64,000 nucleotides of DNA from Kocuria carniphila (GCF_004136555.1 NZ_NOIT01000005.1:1-64000); one strand, 5' to 3'. Shown: positions 16,961 through 25,956, numbered from the stretch's first letter. Translations and numbers: made by a program. The notes: generated from the sequence alone by a model not told the origin.

Positions 16961-17392
16961 CTACTTGACTTGGTGGGGGTCCTTGGTGCCATCAGCGGCA
17001 GGACGGGAACCCAACTTGCCGGCCAGGTTCGCGCGGAGCGCGGAGGAGCCCATGCGCTTTGCGGGCTTTTCGTCCTTGATGGGGGCGGTGGACTTCGCCT
17101 TGGGCGTCGAAGGTGCGGCAGGAACGGTCTCCTGTTGCTCGGTGTCAACGTCCGGTTCGATGACCACGCGGGTGCCGTCCTCCACCGAGGAGCGCTTGAA
17201 CTCGCGAGGGGCGCGAGGATTGTCGTTGACCGCGGTCACGGACACGGCCATGAGGTTGAGCACGATGCCCAGGATCACGAAGATCCACGCGGCAACGGGC
17301 ATGGAGCCGAGCTCGAACAGCAGACCGATCACCACCAGGGCGATGGAGGTGATGTACGCGGGGGTCTTGACACGGTGGAAGTTGAACTTCAT
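16961..17392 (-). CDS. Small membrane protein with long charged C-terminal tail
   Basis: 143 residues. Two closely spaced membrane helices (residues about 10-30 and 33-55) are followed by a hydrophilic, probably disordered tail rich in Pro/Lys/Glu (DTEQQETVPAAPSTPKAKS) ending in basic RANLAGKLGSRPA. The N-terminus MKFNFHRVKTPAYI is short and basic. No family is recognised. It is convergent with the preceding membrane protein gene. Confidence 0.6.
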   Translation of the reverse strand: MKFNFHRVKTPAYITSIALVVIGLLFELGSMPVAAWIFVILGIVLNLMAVSVTAVNDNPRAPREFKRSSVEDGTRVVIEPDVDTEQQETVPAAPSTPKAKSTAPIKDEKPAKRMGSSALRANLAGKLGSRPAADGTKDPHQVK

Positions 17393-17518
17393 ACCTCTAT
17401 TTCACCACGACTCACTGACATGCACCTGACGGCCGTGACTTCACTCATAACTTAACGGCTTGTCAGGGCGGCAGGCGGAGGAGTTCACTGAAAACAGTTT
17501 CCCAACGAAAGGATTTCC

Positions 17519-18349
17519 ATGCCTCGCAATGCAACCCTGACCCTCAACGACGGCAACACGATTCCGCAGTTCGGCTACGGAGTCTGGCAGGTTGAGCCGG
17601 ACGTCGCCGAGGAAGTGGTGACCAAGGCTCTCGAGACCGGCTACCGCCACATCGACACCGCCAAGATCTACGGCAATGAAGAAGGCGTGGGTCGCGCGAT
17701 CGCCAAGAGCGGCATCCCCCGTGAGGAACTGTTCATCACCACCAAGCTGTGGAATGACGACCAGGGCTACGATTCCGCGCTGAAGGCCATCGACGAATCC
17801 CTGGAACGCCTGGGCCTGGACTACGTGGACCTGTACCTCATCCACTGGTCGCAGCCGAAGAAGGGCAAGTACCTGGAGACCTGGAAGGCATTCCAGGAGA
17901 TCAAGAAGTCCGGTAAGGCCCGTTCCATTGGTATCTCCAACTTCGGTGAGGAAGCCTTCCAGGAGATCATCGACACCGGTGACATCCCCGCCGCACACCA
18001 GATCGAGCTGCACCCCTACTTCAACCAGAAGGCCATGCGCGATCTGGATGCGAAGTACGACATCGTGACCGAAGCCTGGTCCCCGCTGGGTCAGGGCAAG
18101 GCCGATCTGCAGGACGAGACCATCGCCCAGATCGCCAAGGCCCACGACGCCACCCCGGCGCAGGTCATCATCGCGTGGCACTTGGCCATCGGCAACGTGG
18201 TGTTCCCCAAGTCCGTGACTCCCGAACGCATCGAGGAGAACTGGGCCGCACAGGACCTCACGCTCAGCTCCGAGGAGATCGCCCTGATCGACGGTCTCAC
18301 CCGCGACGACGGCCGCATCGGCTCCGCCCCGGAGGATTTCAACGACTGA
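17519..18349 (+). CDS. Aldo/keto reductase
   Basis: 276 residues, AKR5-like (2,5-diketo-D-gluconate reductase type). The catalytic tetrad is visible: Asp in GYRHIDTAKIYGNEEGVG (also Tyr), Lys in LFITTKLWND, and His in YLIHW. The NADPH-binding part is RSIGISNFGEE and the C-terminal VFPKSVTPERIEEN. It reduces aldehydes or ketones with NADPH in the cytosol; the natural substrate is unknown. Shine-Dalgarno GAAAGGA. It is followed by a strong terminator, so it is monocistronic. Confidence 0.93.
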   Translation: MPRNATLTLNDGNTIPQFGYGVWQVEPDVAEEVVTKALETGYRHIDTAKIYGNEEGVGRAIAKSGIPREELFITTKLWNDDQGYDSALKAIDESLERLGLDYVDLYLIHWSQPKKGKYLETWKAFQEIKKSGKARSIGISNFGEEAFQEIIDTGDIPAAHQIELHPYFNQKAMRDLDAKYDIVTEAWSPLGQGKADLQDETIAQIAKAHDATPAQVIIAWHLAIGNVVFPKSVTPERIEENWAAQDLTLSSEEIALIDGLTRDDGRIGSAPEDFND

Positions 18350-18370
18350 TCGCTGTTACCTCGGCGACAT

Positions 18371-18400
18371 GGCCTCGGTTCCCTCAAGGGAACCGGGGCC
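18371..18400 (+). terminator. Terminator of the aldo/keto reductase gene
   Basis: GGCCTCGGTTCCC-tcaa-GGGAACCGGGGCC (one mismatch) followed by ATTCTC, 22 bp after the stop. The next 270 bp up to the peptide transporter contain no gene. They hold a GTTAG-ctccc-CTAAC repeat at 18647-18661 next to the ribosome binding site, and I see nothing else. Confidence 0.75.
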
Positions 18401-18671
18401 ATTCTCACTAGCGAGGCTGAACTCCGTCCCGAGCGCGTCCTGACATCTGTGTCGCAGGATCGCACGCGAATGACGGTTTTCCTTATGAACCTCCGCCAAA
18501 AATGTCACCGAGGGCCGCGTTGGCGTCGGGGTAACGAGAACATGTCCCGAGCATAGAAAATTTAAGCGCGTTCTGACGGCCCATTTCTGCCCGACGACCA
18601 GGCAAAAGACCTGACCACGCACCGACGACAAGGCCCGCCATGTCGCGTTAGCTCCCCTAACAGGTGCAGAA

Positions 18672-20189
18672 TTGGAAGTTATGACAAACAACACCCCGGG
18701 GGAGCCGCGCGCCACGACCGTGCCGGTCACGCCCAATTCGCACATAGCTCCGCAGGATCCCAGCGGAAAAACGTTCTTCGGCCAACCGCGCATGCTGTCC
18801 CACCTGTTCAGCGTGGAGATGTGGGAGCGTTTCTCGTTCTACGGCATGCAGGGCCTGGTCCTCTACTACATGTACTACGCCGCGGTGGATGGCGGACTCG
18901 GGATTCCCGAGAACGTGGCCGTGGGCATCGTGGGCGCATACGGCGGTAGCGTCTACCTCAGCTCGATCCTGGGTGCCTGGATCGCTGACCGGCTGCTCGG
19001 GTCCGAACGAACCATGTTCTACTCCGCGCTCCTCATTATGGCGGGCCATATCTCCCTGGCTCTGCTCCCCAGTGTGGCGGGTCTGGCTATCGGCCTGATC
19101 TGCATTGCCATCGGTTCCGGTGGCCTGAAGACCACGTGCGTCGATATGGTCGGTCACCTCTACGAGCGCGAAGATCCGCGCCGTGACGCCGGCTTCTCGC
19201 TCTACTACATGGGCGTCAACATCGGTGGTCTGGCCGGCCCGCTGCTGACCGGTGCAGCGTGGGAAGCCTGGGGCTTCCACTTCGGCTTCGGTTTGGCAGC
19301 CATCGGCATGGCCATCGGCCTGATCCTCTACACCCGCGCTCGCCGTAAGCTTCCCCAGTCGATACACCACGTTCCCAACCCGCTGCCCCGCTCGGAGTAC
19401 GGCAAGTGGATCACCATCGCTCTGGCCGCCGTGGCCATCATTGCCGTTGCCGCGCTGCTGGGCGTCCTGAACGCCGCGAACCTCGCCAACGTCATCACCG
19501 TGGTCGTGATTTTGGCGGCCATCGCCATCTTCACTATGTTGCTGCGCGACAGGGACCTCAGCTCGGATGAGCACTCCCGCGTGATCTCGTTCATCCCCAT
19601 GTTCATTGCCACTGCGGCATTCTTCGCACTGTTCCAGCAGCAGTTCACGGTCATCGCGATCTACGCGGACACCCGCCTCAACCTGAACCTCTTCGGCTGG
19701 GAAATGCCGCCGTCCTGGGTCCAGTCGATCAACCCCGTGTTCATCATCCTGCTGGCACCCGTGTTCGCCGCCATGTGGACCAAGCTGGGTCGCCGTCAGC
19801 CCACCACGCCGGTCAAGTTCGGTCTGGCGTTGCTGCTGATCGGCGCCGCGTTCCTGACCTTCCTGCCCATGGTGGGTCACGTGTCCGTGCCGCTGATGTG
19901 GATCGCTCTGATCCTGCTGATCGCCACGCTCGGTGAGCTCATGCTCTCCCCGGTCGGTCTGTCCCTGACGACCAAGCTCGCACCGAACAAGTACCCCGCG
20001 CAGATGGTCGCTTTGAACAATCTGGCCGTCTCGCTCGGTACCACCCTGTCCGGCGTGCTCGCGGTCTACTACACCTCGGACACCGAGGGCGCCTACTTCG
20101 GCACCCTGGGCCTGATCACCGCGGCGCTGGGCGTTGTCCTGCTCCTGCTGGCCAAGCCCATCACGCGCCTCATGCGCGGCGTTCGGTAA
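18672..20189 (+). CDS. POT/PTR2 family di-/tripeptide proton symporter (copy 1)
   Basis: 505 residues (502 from ATG 18681), about 12-14 membrane helices. POT hallmarks are the start FSVEMWERFSFYGMQGLVLYYM, containing the ExxERFxYY-like proton-coupling motif, the PTR motif region GSGGLKTTCVDMVGHLYE, and FSLYYMGVNIGGLAGPLL. It imports small peptides with protons. The start is ambiguous: TTG 18672 has AGGTG well placed, ATG 18681 has GGAAG very close. A paralogue follows at 20452-21960 with most residues identical. Confidence 0.92.
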   Translation: MEVMTNNTPGEPRATTVPVTPNSHIAPQDPSGKTFFGQPRMLSHLFSVEMWERFSFYGMQGLVLYYMYYAAVDGGLGIPENVAVGIVGAYGGSVYLSSILGAWIADRLLGSERTMFYSALLIMAGHISLALLPSVAGLAIGLICIAIGSGGLKTTCVDMVGHLYEREDPRRDAGFSLYYMGVNIGGLAGPLLTGAAWEAWGFHFGFGLAAIGMAIGLILYTRARRKLPQSIHHVPNPLPRSEYGKWITIALAAVAIIAVAALLGVLNAANLANVITVVVILAAIAIFTMLLRDRDLSSDEHSRVISFIPMFIATAAFFALFQQQFTVIAIYADTRLNLNLFGWEMPPSWVQSINPVFIILLAPVFAAMWTKLGRRQPTTPVKFGLALLLIGAAFLTFLPMVGHVSVPLMWIALILLIATLGELMLSPVGLSLTTKLAPNKYPAQMVALNNLAVSLGTTLSGVLAVYYTSDTEGAYFGTLGLITAALGVVLLLLAKPITRLMRGVR

Positions 20190-20199
20190 ATACTCCACC

Positions 20200-20282
20200 G
20201 ACGACGTCGCTCCGGCCGTTCCGAACGCCCCGCACCTCTTCGAGAGGCGCGGGGCGTTCTGCACCCGACGAGCGCCGTCGTC
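20200..20282 (+). terminator. Two-layer terminator after peptide transporter copy 1
   Basis: The inner hairpin AACGCCCCGC / GCGGGGCGTT (20224-20258) is flanked by one-mismatch copies of the 13-mer repeat in opposite orientation (GACGACGTCGCTC 20200-20212 and GAGCGCCGTCGTC 20270-20282). The inner part and its left flank are repeated almost exactly after copy 2. Confidence 0.75.
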
Positions 20283-20451
20283 GCTGGGAGACCGGTCGTG
20301 GCTGTAAAAAACAGGGTTTCATCAGGTAAGCGTCAGGCGTATCGCAATCATTTTTATCGCCCTTTGACTAGCGGAAACGAGGAAATAGAAGACCCTCCAG
20401 GACTCCGACACGTTCGTCTTAATATACCCACCGGGTGGACAATAATGTGGT

Positions 20452-21960
20452 ATGAGACACACCGCACCAGGGGATGGTGCCGCCACAACCGCGCCGGGTT
20501 CCCCCAACCTTCACTTTGATCCCCACAACCCCTCGGGCAAGCACTTCCTGGGCCAGCCACGCATGTTGGCCAACCTGTTCAGCGTGGAGTTGTGGGAACG
20601 GTTTTCCTTCTACGGTATGCAGGCGCTCGTCCTGTACTACATGTACTACCAAACCACCGACGGTGGTTTAGGCATTGACGAAGGCGTAGCAGCCGGGATC
20701 GTGGGCGCCTATGGCGGCACCGTGTACTTGTGCTCCATCCTGGGCGGTTGGATCGCCGACCGTCTGATCGGTTCCGAACGGACCATGCTCGCGTCAGCGG
20801 TGCTGATCATGATCGGGCACCTCTCACTGTCGCTGATTCCTCACGTGGCCGGCTTGGCCATCGGGCTGGTGTGTATCGCGGTAGGTTCGGGTGGCCTGAA
20901 GACCACGTGCGTGAACCTTGTGGGCACCTTGTACAGCCGCCAGGATCCGCGCCGCGATGCGGGCTTCTCGATTTACTACATGGGTGTGAACATCGGTGGC
21001 CTGTTCGGTCCACTCCTGACCAGCTTCGCGTGGGGTGCCTGGGGCTTCCACTGGGGCTTCGCCCTGGCGGCCATTGGTATGGCCTTCGGCCTGACTCAGT
21101 ACGTCCTGACGCGCAAGGGTTTGCCCGAGACCGTGCACACGGTGGCCAATCCCTTACCCCACTCGCAGTACGCCAAATGGGTCGGCATTGCGTTGGGCGG
21201 CATTGCTCTAATTATCGTTCTGTTCTTGACGGGCGTATTGAACCCGACCAATCTGGCCGATGCCGTGGTGCTGGTCACCGTGCTAGCAACCATCGCGTTG
21301 TTCACCATGATGCTGCGTGACAAGGAACTCTCACCGGACGAGCACTCTCGCATCATCGCGTTCGTGCCGATGTTCATTGCCACAGCGGCATTCTTCGCAC
21401 TGTTCCAGCAGCAGTTCACGGTAATCGCGATCTATGCGGATACTCGTCTCGACCTGAATTTCTTCGGTTGGCAGATACCTCCGTCATTGGTGGTGTCCAT
21501 CAATCCGTTCTTCATCTTCGTCTTCTCCTTGGTGTTCGCGGGAGTGTGGACCAAATTGGGCAATCGGGCCCCCGCAACGCCCACCAAATTCGGCATCGCA
21601 CTGTTGCTGATCGGCGCCGCGTTCTTGCTCTTCCTTACGCAGGTCAATTCGGACCCGGTATTCATCGGCTGGATCGTTCTGATCCTGTTCGTGGCCACCA
21701 TGGGTGAGCTGTTCCTGTCTCCGGTTGGCTTGTCGTTGGCCACCAAACTCGCACCGCGCAAGTATCCGGTACAGATGGTCGCTCTCTTCAACCTTGCTCT
21801 CGCTCTGGGCACGGCGCTATCCGGTTCGCTGGCCTCGTTCTACTCCGCTGAAAACGAGACCGCCTACTTCGGCACGTTGGGTGCGGTCACCGTTGGTCTC
21901 GGCATCCTGATGTTGGTGGCGTCCAAACCCATCCTCAATCGCATGCGTGGCATTCGGTAG
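20452..21960 (+). CDS. POT/PTR2 family di-/tripeptide proton symporter (copy 2)
   Basis: 502 residues. It is a clear paralogue of the upstream gene, with the same FSVELWERFSFYGMQALVLYYMYY motif, GSGGLKTTCVNLVGTLYSRQDPRRDAGFSIYYMGVNIGGL, and the second-half segment FFALFQQQFTVIAIYADTRL identical in both. Codon choice is more relaxed (more A/T-ending codons) than in copy 1. It has its own AT-rich 190-bp promoter region with no terminator read-through needed. No obvious Shine-Dalgarno precedes the ATG. Confidence 0.92.
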   Translation: MRHTAPGDGAATTAPGSPNLHFDPHNPSGKHFLGQPRMLANLFSVELWERFSFYGMQALVLYYMYYQTTDGGLGIDEGVAAGIVGAYGGTVYLCSILGGWIADRLIGSERTMLASAVLIMIGHLSLSLIPHVAGLAIGLVCIAVGSGGLKTTCVNLVGTLYSRQDPRRDAGFSIYYMGVNIGGLFGPLLTSFAWGAWGFHWGFALAAIGMAFGLTQYVLTRKGLPETVHTVANPLPHSQYAKWVGIALGGIALIIVLFLTGVLNPTNLADAVVLVTVLATIALFTMMLRDKELSPDEHSRIIAFVPMFIATAAFFALFQQQFTVIAIYADTRLDLNFFGWQIPPSLVVSINPFFIFVFSLVFAGVWTKLGNRAPATPTKFGIALLLIGAAFLLFLTQVNSDPVFIGWIVLILFVATMGELFLSPVGLSLATKLAPRKYPVQMVALFNLALALGTALSGSLASFYSAENETAYFGTLGAVTVGLGILMLVASKPILNRMRGIR

Positions 21961-21970
21961 TTCCTTCACA

Positions 21971-22029
21971 GACGACGCCGCTCCGGCCGTTCCGAACGCC
22001 CCGCACCTCTTCGAGAAGCGCGGGGCGTT
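21971..22029 (+). terminator. Terminator after peptide transporter copy 2 with exact 13-mer repeat
   Basis: Inner hairpin AACGCCCCGC / GCGGGGCGTT (21995-22029), preceded by an exact GACGACGCCGCTC at 21971-21983. About 55 bp here are nearly identical to the region after copy 1, which shows that the duplication included the terminator. Confidence 0.8.
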
Positions 22030-22074
22030 CTGCACATCGTGTTGCCCTATGAAGTGTGACGTGAATCGCCTACA

Positions 22075-22097
22075 TTGACCTCACGTAACAATTACGT
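22075..22097. promoter_or_regulatory. Palindrome ACGTAA-caa-TTACGT beside a -35-like TTGACC
   Basis: TTGACC at 22075-22080 is followed directly by the perfect 6-bp inverted repeat ACGTAACAATTACGT (22083-22097), 72 bp before the amino-acid permease start. This is a plausible promoter with an operator inside its spacer. No clear -10 hexamer is seen. Confidence 0.35.
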
Positions 22098-22168
22098 TCG
22101 GCACCGCCTCACAGTCCCTGATCTCACCTCGGATTGTGGACAGCGCCCCCTTGTAGCAAGAGGTCCTC

Positions 22169-23653
22169 ATGAGCAACGAAACGTCCCCCGGCCAAGGTGC
22201 CACTGCGTCGTCGGCGGGAGTCAAAGGCAACGATCCGAAAACCGGTGAATCCCACGAACTGAAACGGGTCATGGGACCTGGACTACTGCTGTTGTTCATT
22301 GTGGGCGACATCTTGGGCACCGGCGTCTACGCTCTGACCGGCAATATCGCCGGCGAAATCGGCGGTGCTGCGTGGGCACCCATCCTGATCGCTTTCGCGG
22401 TGGCCACCATCACCGCGTTCTCCTACCTGGAGCTGGTCACCAAGTACCCGGGTGCCTCGGGCGCAGCTCTCTACACGCACAAGGCCTTCGGCATCCACTT
22501 CATCACCTTCCTGGTGACGTTTGCCGTGCTGTGCTCCGGCCTGACATCTGCCGCTACCGCTTCGTCCGCAGTAGCATCCAACTTTGCTAAGGGCTTCCAC
22601 CTGGAGCTGAGCCCGTTCGGTATCTCCGTGGTAGCCATCGTGTTCCTGGGCATCCTGGCTCTCATCAACCTGCGCGGTGTGTCCGAATCCGTGAAACTCA
22701 ACGTGGTGCTCACGTGCATCGAACTCACGGGCCTGCTGATCGTGATCCTGGTGGGCTTCTGGGCCGCATCTCAGGGCAATGCGGACTTCAGCCAGACCGT
22801 GGTCTTCGAAACCTCCGAGGACAAGAGCATCTTCATGGCCCTGACCGCGGTAACCTCCTTGGCGTTCTTCTCGTTCGTGGGCTTCGAGGACTCGGTCAAC
22901 ATGGTCGAGGAGACCAAGGACCCCACTCGGAACTTCCCTCGCGTCATGCTGCTGGGCCTGAGCATCACGCTGGTGGTCTACGTGCTGGTCTCGATCTTCA
23001 CCGTGGCCATCGTGCCCATCGGTCAGCTGGGTGAATCCACCACCCCGTTGCTGGACGTGGTACGTATCGGCGCACCGGGTATTCCGATCGACTCCATCTA
23101 CCCGTTCCTGACCATCATCGCCGTGGCCAACACCGCGCTGATCAACATGCTCATGGCATCCCGTTTGCTCTACGGCATGGCGCGCCAGGGTGTGATTCCC
23201 GGGATCCTCGGCAAGGTGCTCCCGGAGCGCCGTACGCCGTGGACCTCCATCATCTTCACCACCGTGCTGGGCATGGCCCTCATCCTGATCGTCAACAACT
23301 TCATGGGTAAGGGAACGGCTTCAGCCCTGGGCGGCACCACGGCATTGCTGTTGCTGGCCGTGTTCACGGTGGTCAACATTGCGGCGATCATTTTGCGCCG
23401 TGACAAGTCACAGGAGGATCACGCGTACTTCCACGCTCCCAAGGTCCTGCCCTACCTGGGCACCATCACCTGTGCCTACCTTCTGGGCCCGTGGGCGCAG
23501 GACCCCATCGAGTACCAGATTGCCGTGATACTCATTGGGCTGGGCGTGCTGCTCTGGCTGCTGAACTTCCTCTACGACCGTTTGTTCACCGGCCGCCGCA
23601 CCCGCTTCCACCACCCGGAAGATCTCGCACACCTGGAAGACACCGACCGCTAA
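22169..23653 (+). CDS. APC family amino acid permease
   Basis: 494 residues, 12 membrane segments. The first helix has the APC substrate motif GDILGTGVYALTGNIAGEIGGAAW, and helix 6 has FFSFVGFEDSVNMVEETKDPTRNFPR, both typical of the amino acid-polyamine-organocation family. The soluble N-terminus of about 35 residues is Ser/Gly-rich. The substrate amino acid cannot be named. It is followed 33 bp later by a universal stress protein gene on the same strand, so the two are probably co-transcribed, a common pairing for APC permeases. Confidence 0.91.
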   Translation: MSNETSPGQGATASSAGVKGNDPKTGESHELKRVMGPGLLLLFIVGDILGTGVYALTGNIAGEIGGAAWAPILIAFAVATITAFSYLELVTKYPGASGAALYTHKAFGIHFITFLVTFAVLCSGLTSAATASSAVASNFAKGFHLELSPFGISVVAIVFLGILALINLRGVSESVKLNVVLTCIELTGLLIVILVGFWAASQGNADFSQTVVFETSEDKSIFMALTAVTSLAFFSFVGFEDSVNMVEETKDPTRNFPRVMLLGLSITLVVYVLVSIFTVAIVPIGQLGESTTPLLDVVRIGAPGIPIDSIYPFLTIIAVANTALINMLMASRLLYGMARQGVIPGILGKVLPERRTPWTSIIFTTVLGMALILIVNNFMGKGTASALGGTTALLLLAVFTVVNIAAIILRRDKSQEDHAYFHAPKVLPYLGTITCAYLLGPWAQDPIEYQIAVILIGLGVLLWLLNFLYDRLFTGRRTRFHHPEDLAHLEDTDR

Positions 23654-23686
23654 AGCATTCGTTCCTCACGTACCAGGGAGACACCC

Positions 23687-24100
23687 ATGAGCATTGTCGT
23701 CGGCTACCTACCGACCCCCGCCGGACGCGCCGCACTGCGGGCCAGCATCGGCGAAGCAAAACTACGTTCCAGCAAACTGGTCATCGTTCAGGCACCCGCA
23801 CCCAAGCAACGCTTCGGACGTCCCGCCGAACAGGAATCACCGGCGGCGTCCGCCGAAGACCAGGAGCTGTTGGCCGAGAGCGGCATCGATCACGAATTGG
23901 TGTCCGTCCACCCGGACAGCGACCCCGCGGACGCCATCCTGGACGCGTGTGAACGCGTCACTGCCGAGCTGCTGGTCATCGGAACGCGTAAGCGCACGCC
24001 GGTGGGCAAGCTCATCATGGCGCCCACCACTCAGCGCATCCTGCTGGAGGCCACTTGCCCGGTGCTGTGCGTCAAGGCCGGGTACACCGTGGACGACTGA
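23687..24100 (+). CDS. Universal stress protein (UspA family)
   Basis: 137 residues, one Usp domain. It opens MSIVVGYLPTPAGRAALRASIGEA, and the ATP-binding C-terminal motif is present in modified form: VIGTRKRTPVGKLIMAPTTQRILLEATCPVLCVK, where the family consensus is G-x2-G-x9-G-(S/T). The middle Gly is replaced (GTRKRTPVGK...TTQ), so nucleotide binding is likely but not certain. It probably forms an operon with the APC permease upstream and may modulate it. Confidence 0.9.
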   Translation: MSIVVGYLPTPAGRAALRASIGEAKLRSSKLVIVQAPAPKQRFGRPAEQESPAASAEDQELLAESGIDHELVSVHPDSDPADAILDACERVTAELLVIGTRKRTPVGKLIMAPTTQRILLEATCPVLCVKAGYTVDD

Positions 24101-24115
24101 TTCGCCCAGCAGCTA

Positions 24116-24991
24116 CTAGGCCGCCCGGTCTTCCTCCGCCTCGTTGAGGTCGAAGGTCGGGCGGCTTTGCTGTGCGGTCACGGGCGCTTCCCACGACGAC
24201 GCCGCGGTCGCGCCAGTTGCGCTTCGTTCGCCAGTCACGGTGCTGGTCGCACGCTTGGATCCCGGTGCAGGCACCGTGACATCTTTCTGTGTCCAGCCGA
24301 ATCCATAGGCCAGAGCTGGCACCAAAGCATTCGATACTGCACAGCCGATCATCACACCAGCCCACGCCACCGGGATGGAAACCAGCACGTCAAGCGGAAA
24401 ATGCGCGGTTGCGTATATACGGCTGAGTCCAACGAGAGCCACAAACGCAAGACCGAACAATAGAATTCGGTTGTGTTTGGAAGAGCGGAAATTCACGAGT
24501 GTTAAAGCCAACACGATCGCGAGTGCGCCACCAGTGTGTCCCGACGGGAAGGACGTGGCGCCGTCGAGCGCCAGAAGTTGATCACCGGTCATCAAAGACG
24601 GGCGTGGGCGCTCTGCAGCGACCTTGACCAGACCGATCGTGGCCCAACCCATGAGGGACGTGATGAGGAACGCGGTGGCGTCCAGGGGTCGTCGCCGGAA
24701 GACGGCGAGCCACCCGGTGATCATGGCGATGATCAATACAATGCCCGCATTGGAGAGCACAGCCTGGACCGCCATGGCAATGGCGTCGAATACTGCGTTG
24801 CGGTATTGGACAAGCCCCTCGAGCAACGCGGTCTCCCCGTGCGTGATTTCCGGTGAGACCACCAGCAATCGACCGACGGTCGCAACCAACAACACCGTGA
24901 CCAGAGGTACGGCCACTCGGTGTCGCAGTTGCGGCAAGCGCCACGGGGACCCGCCCGGCGAGGGGGAAGTTTTCTGCGCCGGATAGGTCAT
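24116..24991 (-). CDS. PAP2-family membrane phosphatase
   Basis: 291 residues, about six membrane helices. All three phosphatase motifs are present: KVAAERPRPS, FPSGHTGGAL, and SRIYATAHFPLDVLVS. It probably dephosphorylates a lipid phosphate such as undecaprenyl pyrophosphate or phosphatidylglycerol phosphate outside the membrane, but the substrate is not fixed by sequence. A disordered C-terminal tail of about 60 residues (TVTGERSATGATAASS) is unusual. It is convergent with the Usp gene, 16 bp between stops. Confidence 0.9.
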   Translation of the reverse strand: MTYPAQKTSPSPGGSPWRLPQLRHRVAVPLVTVLLVATVGRLLVVSPEITHGETALLEGLVQYRNAVFDAIAMAVQAVLSNAGIVLIIAMITGWLAVFRRRPLDATAFLITSLMGWATIGLVKVAAERPRPSLMTGDQLLALDGATSFPSGHTGGALAIVLALTLVNFRSSKHNRILLFGLAFVALVGLSRIYATAHFPLDVLVSIPVAWAGVMIGCAVSNALVPALAYGFGWTQKDVTVPAPGSKRATSTVTGERSATGATAASSWEAPVTAQQSRPTFDLNEAEEDRAA

Positions 24992-25058
24992 AGATCCATG
25001 GTGTCACTCATCACCGAGTGATTGCTGAAATCGCGCACCAGAGCCGGTGAGCCTGGAG

Positions 25059-25072
25059 GTTTCACGTGAAAC
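25059..25072. promoter_or_regulatory. parS: parS centromere site (ParB binding)
   Basis: GTTTCACGTGAAAC is the perfect 14-bp core of the bacterial parS consensus TGTTTCACGTGAAACA; only the outermost pair differs. It is intergenic, in a 228-bp gap between the PAP2 and glutaredoxin-like genes, about 36 kb from dnaA. It is the only full match seen in the window. parA/parB themselves are outside it. Confidence 0.85.
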
Positions 25073-25219
25073 GAAAAAATGTAATGAACCCCTCTTCGTT
25101 TGTATTCTCTTATCGGAATGTGCTGTTCGCGACAATTATGACGTCGTCCGGAATCGACTCATCTACTCTGCCGTTATAACTCTGAACTGACCCAATCCAC
25201 CTCGATCCCAGGAGCCACC

Positions 25220-25546
25220 GTGCCCGAGAATCCCCAGTACCCACAGGTTTCGCAAGACGACGCACTCAAGCACATCGACAACAACGGCGTGGCCATCTAC
25301 TGGCGTCCCGGGTGCCCATTCTGTGAGCGCCTTGAATACGGATTGGGTGAGGACGGCCAGAAGGCCACGTGGATCAATATCTGGGAAGATCCGGCGGCCA
25401 AGGAGTACGTAGCCTCCCTCAACGATGGCAATTCCACGGTTCCCACGGTGGTCACCAAGAACACCCATTTCATCGCGGCGGATTCGGATGCACCTGACCA
25501 GGTTCGTCAACTGCTGGCCAACGCCACCCCCGCGACCGCAGACTGA
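25220..25546 (+). CDS. Glutaredoxin-like (mycoredoxin-type) protein
   Basis: 108 residues, thioredoxin fold. The active site is CPFC in VAIYWRPGCPFCERLEYGL, followed by the cis-Pro motif STVPTVVTKN. It resembles mycoredoxin-type glutaredoxins that use mycothiol in Actinobacteria to reduce mixed disulfides. The GTG start has AGGAG upstream. The downstream CxxC-containing AhpD-like gene, 39 bp away, suggests a shared thiol-redox role. Whether it uses mycothiol is inference. Confidence 0.85.
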   Translation: MPENPQYPQVSQDDALKHIDNNGVAIYWRPGCPFCERLEYGLGEDGQKATWINIWEDPAAKEYVASLNDGNSTVPTVVTKNTHFIAADSDAPDQVRQLLANATPATAD

Positions 25547-25585
25547 GGGAGTCAGTACCGGTAATCACAGAAAGCAGGATGACTC

Positions 25586-25918
25586 ATGGCTGATCACTAC
25601 CATTCTCCGGAAGACCTCAAGCTCCTGGGTGAGCTGAAGAAGCTTGCACCCGAGGAGTTCACCAAATTCGCGACATTCGACGCGGCCATCGGTCGCGAGG
25701 GCGGTCACATCGACCCCTTGAACCGTGAGCTCATCGCCATCGGTGTCGCCCTGACCACCCAGTGCCCCTACTGCCTCGAAGTGCACACCAAGAAGGCCAA
25801 GGCCGCCGGTGCCACACGCGAGCAGATCGTGGAAGCGGGCATGGTCGCCGCAGGTCTGCGCGCCGGGGCCGCCGTGACCCACACGGCCATGGCACTTCGC
25901 CTGTTCGACGAGGCCTGA
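25586..25918 (+). CDS. Carboxymuconolactone decarboxylase/AhpD-like protein
   Basis: 110 residues, all-helical CMD fold with the AhpD-type redox motif TTQCPYCLEVHTKKAKAAGAT (CxxCxxxH). The Cys pair marks it as an alkylhydroperoxidase-like thiol enzyme and not a true decarboxylase. It is small and cytosolic, and probably trimeric or hexameric as in the family. It probably shares a transcript with the glutaredoxin-like gene upstream. It is followed by a strong terminator. Confidence 0.88.
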   Translation: MADHYHSPEDLKLLGELKKLAPEEFTKFATFDAAIGREGGHIDPLNRELIAIGVALTTQCPYCLEVHTKKAKAAGATREQIVEAGMVAAGLRAGAAVTHTAMALRLFDEA

Positions 25919-25956
25919 GCCCAAGCTGTTTCACGCGGCACCGTGACCGCACCGTG

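Noticed and set aside
18657-20264. A 535-codon minus-strand frame opposite the first peptide transporter
   Set aside because: Gln/Asp/His-rich shadow of a membrane protein gene; the + strand product is a clear POT transporter.
25928-25942. A second parS candidate (TGTTTCACGCGGCAC)
   Set aside because: Only the left half matches; the right half is not palindromic.
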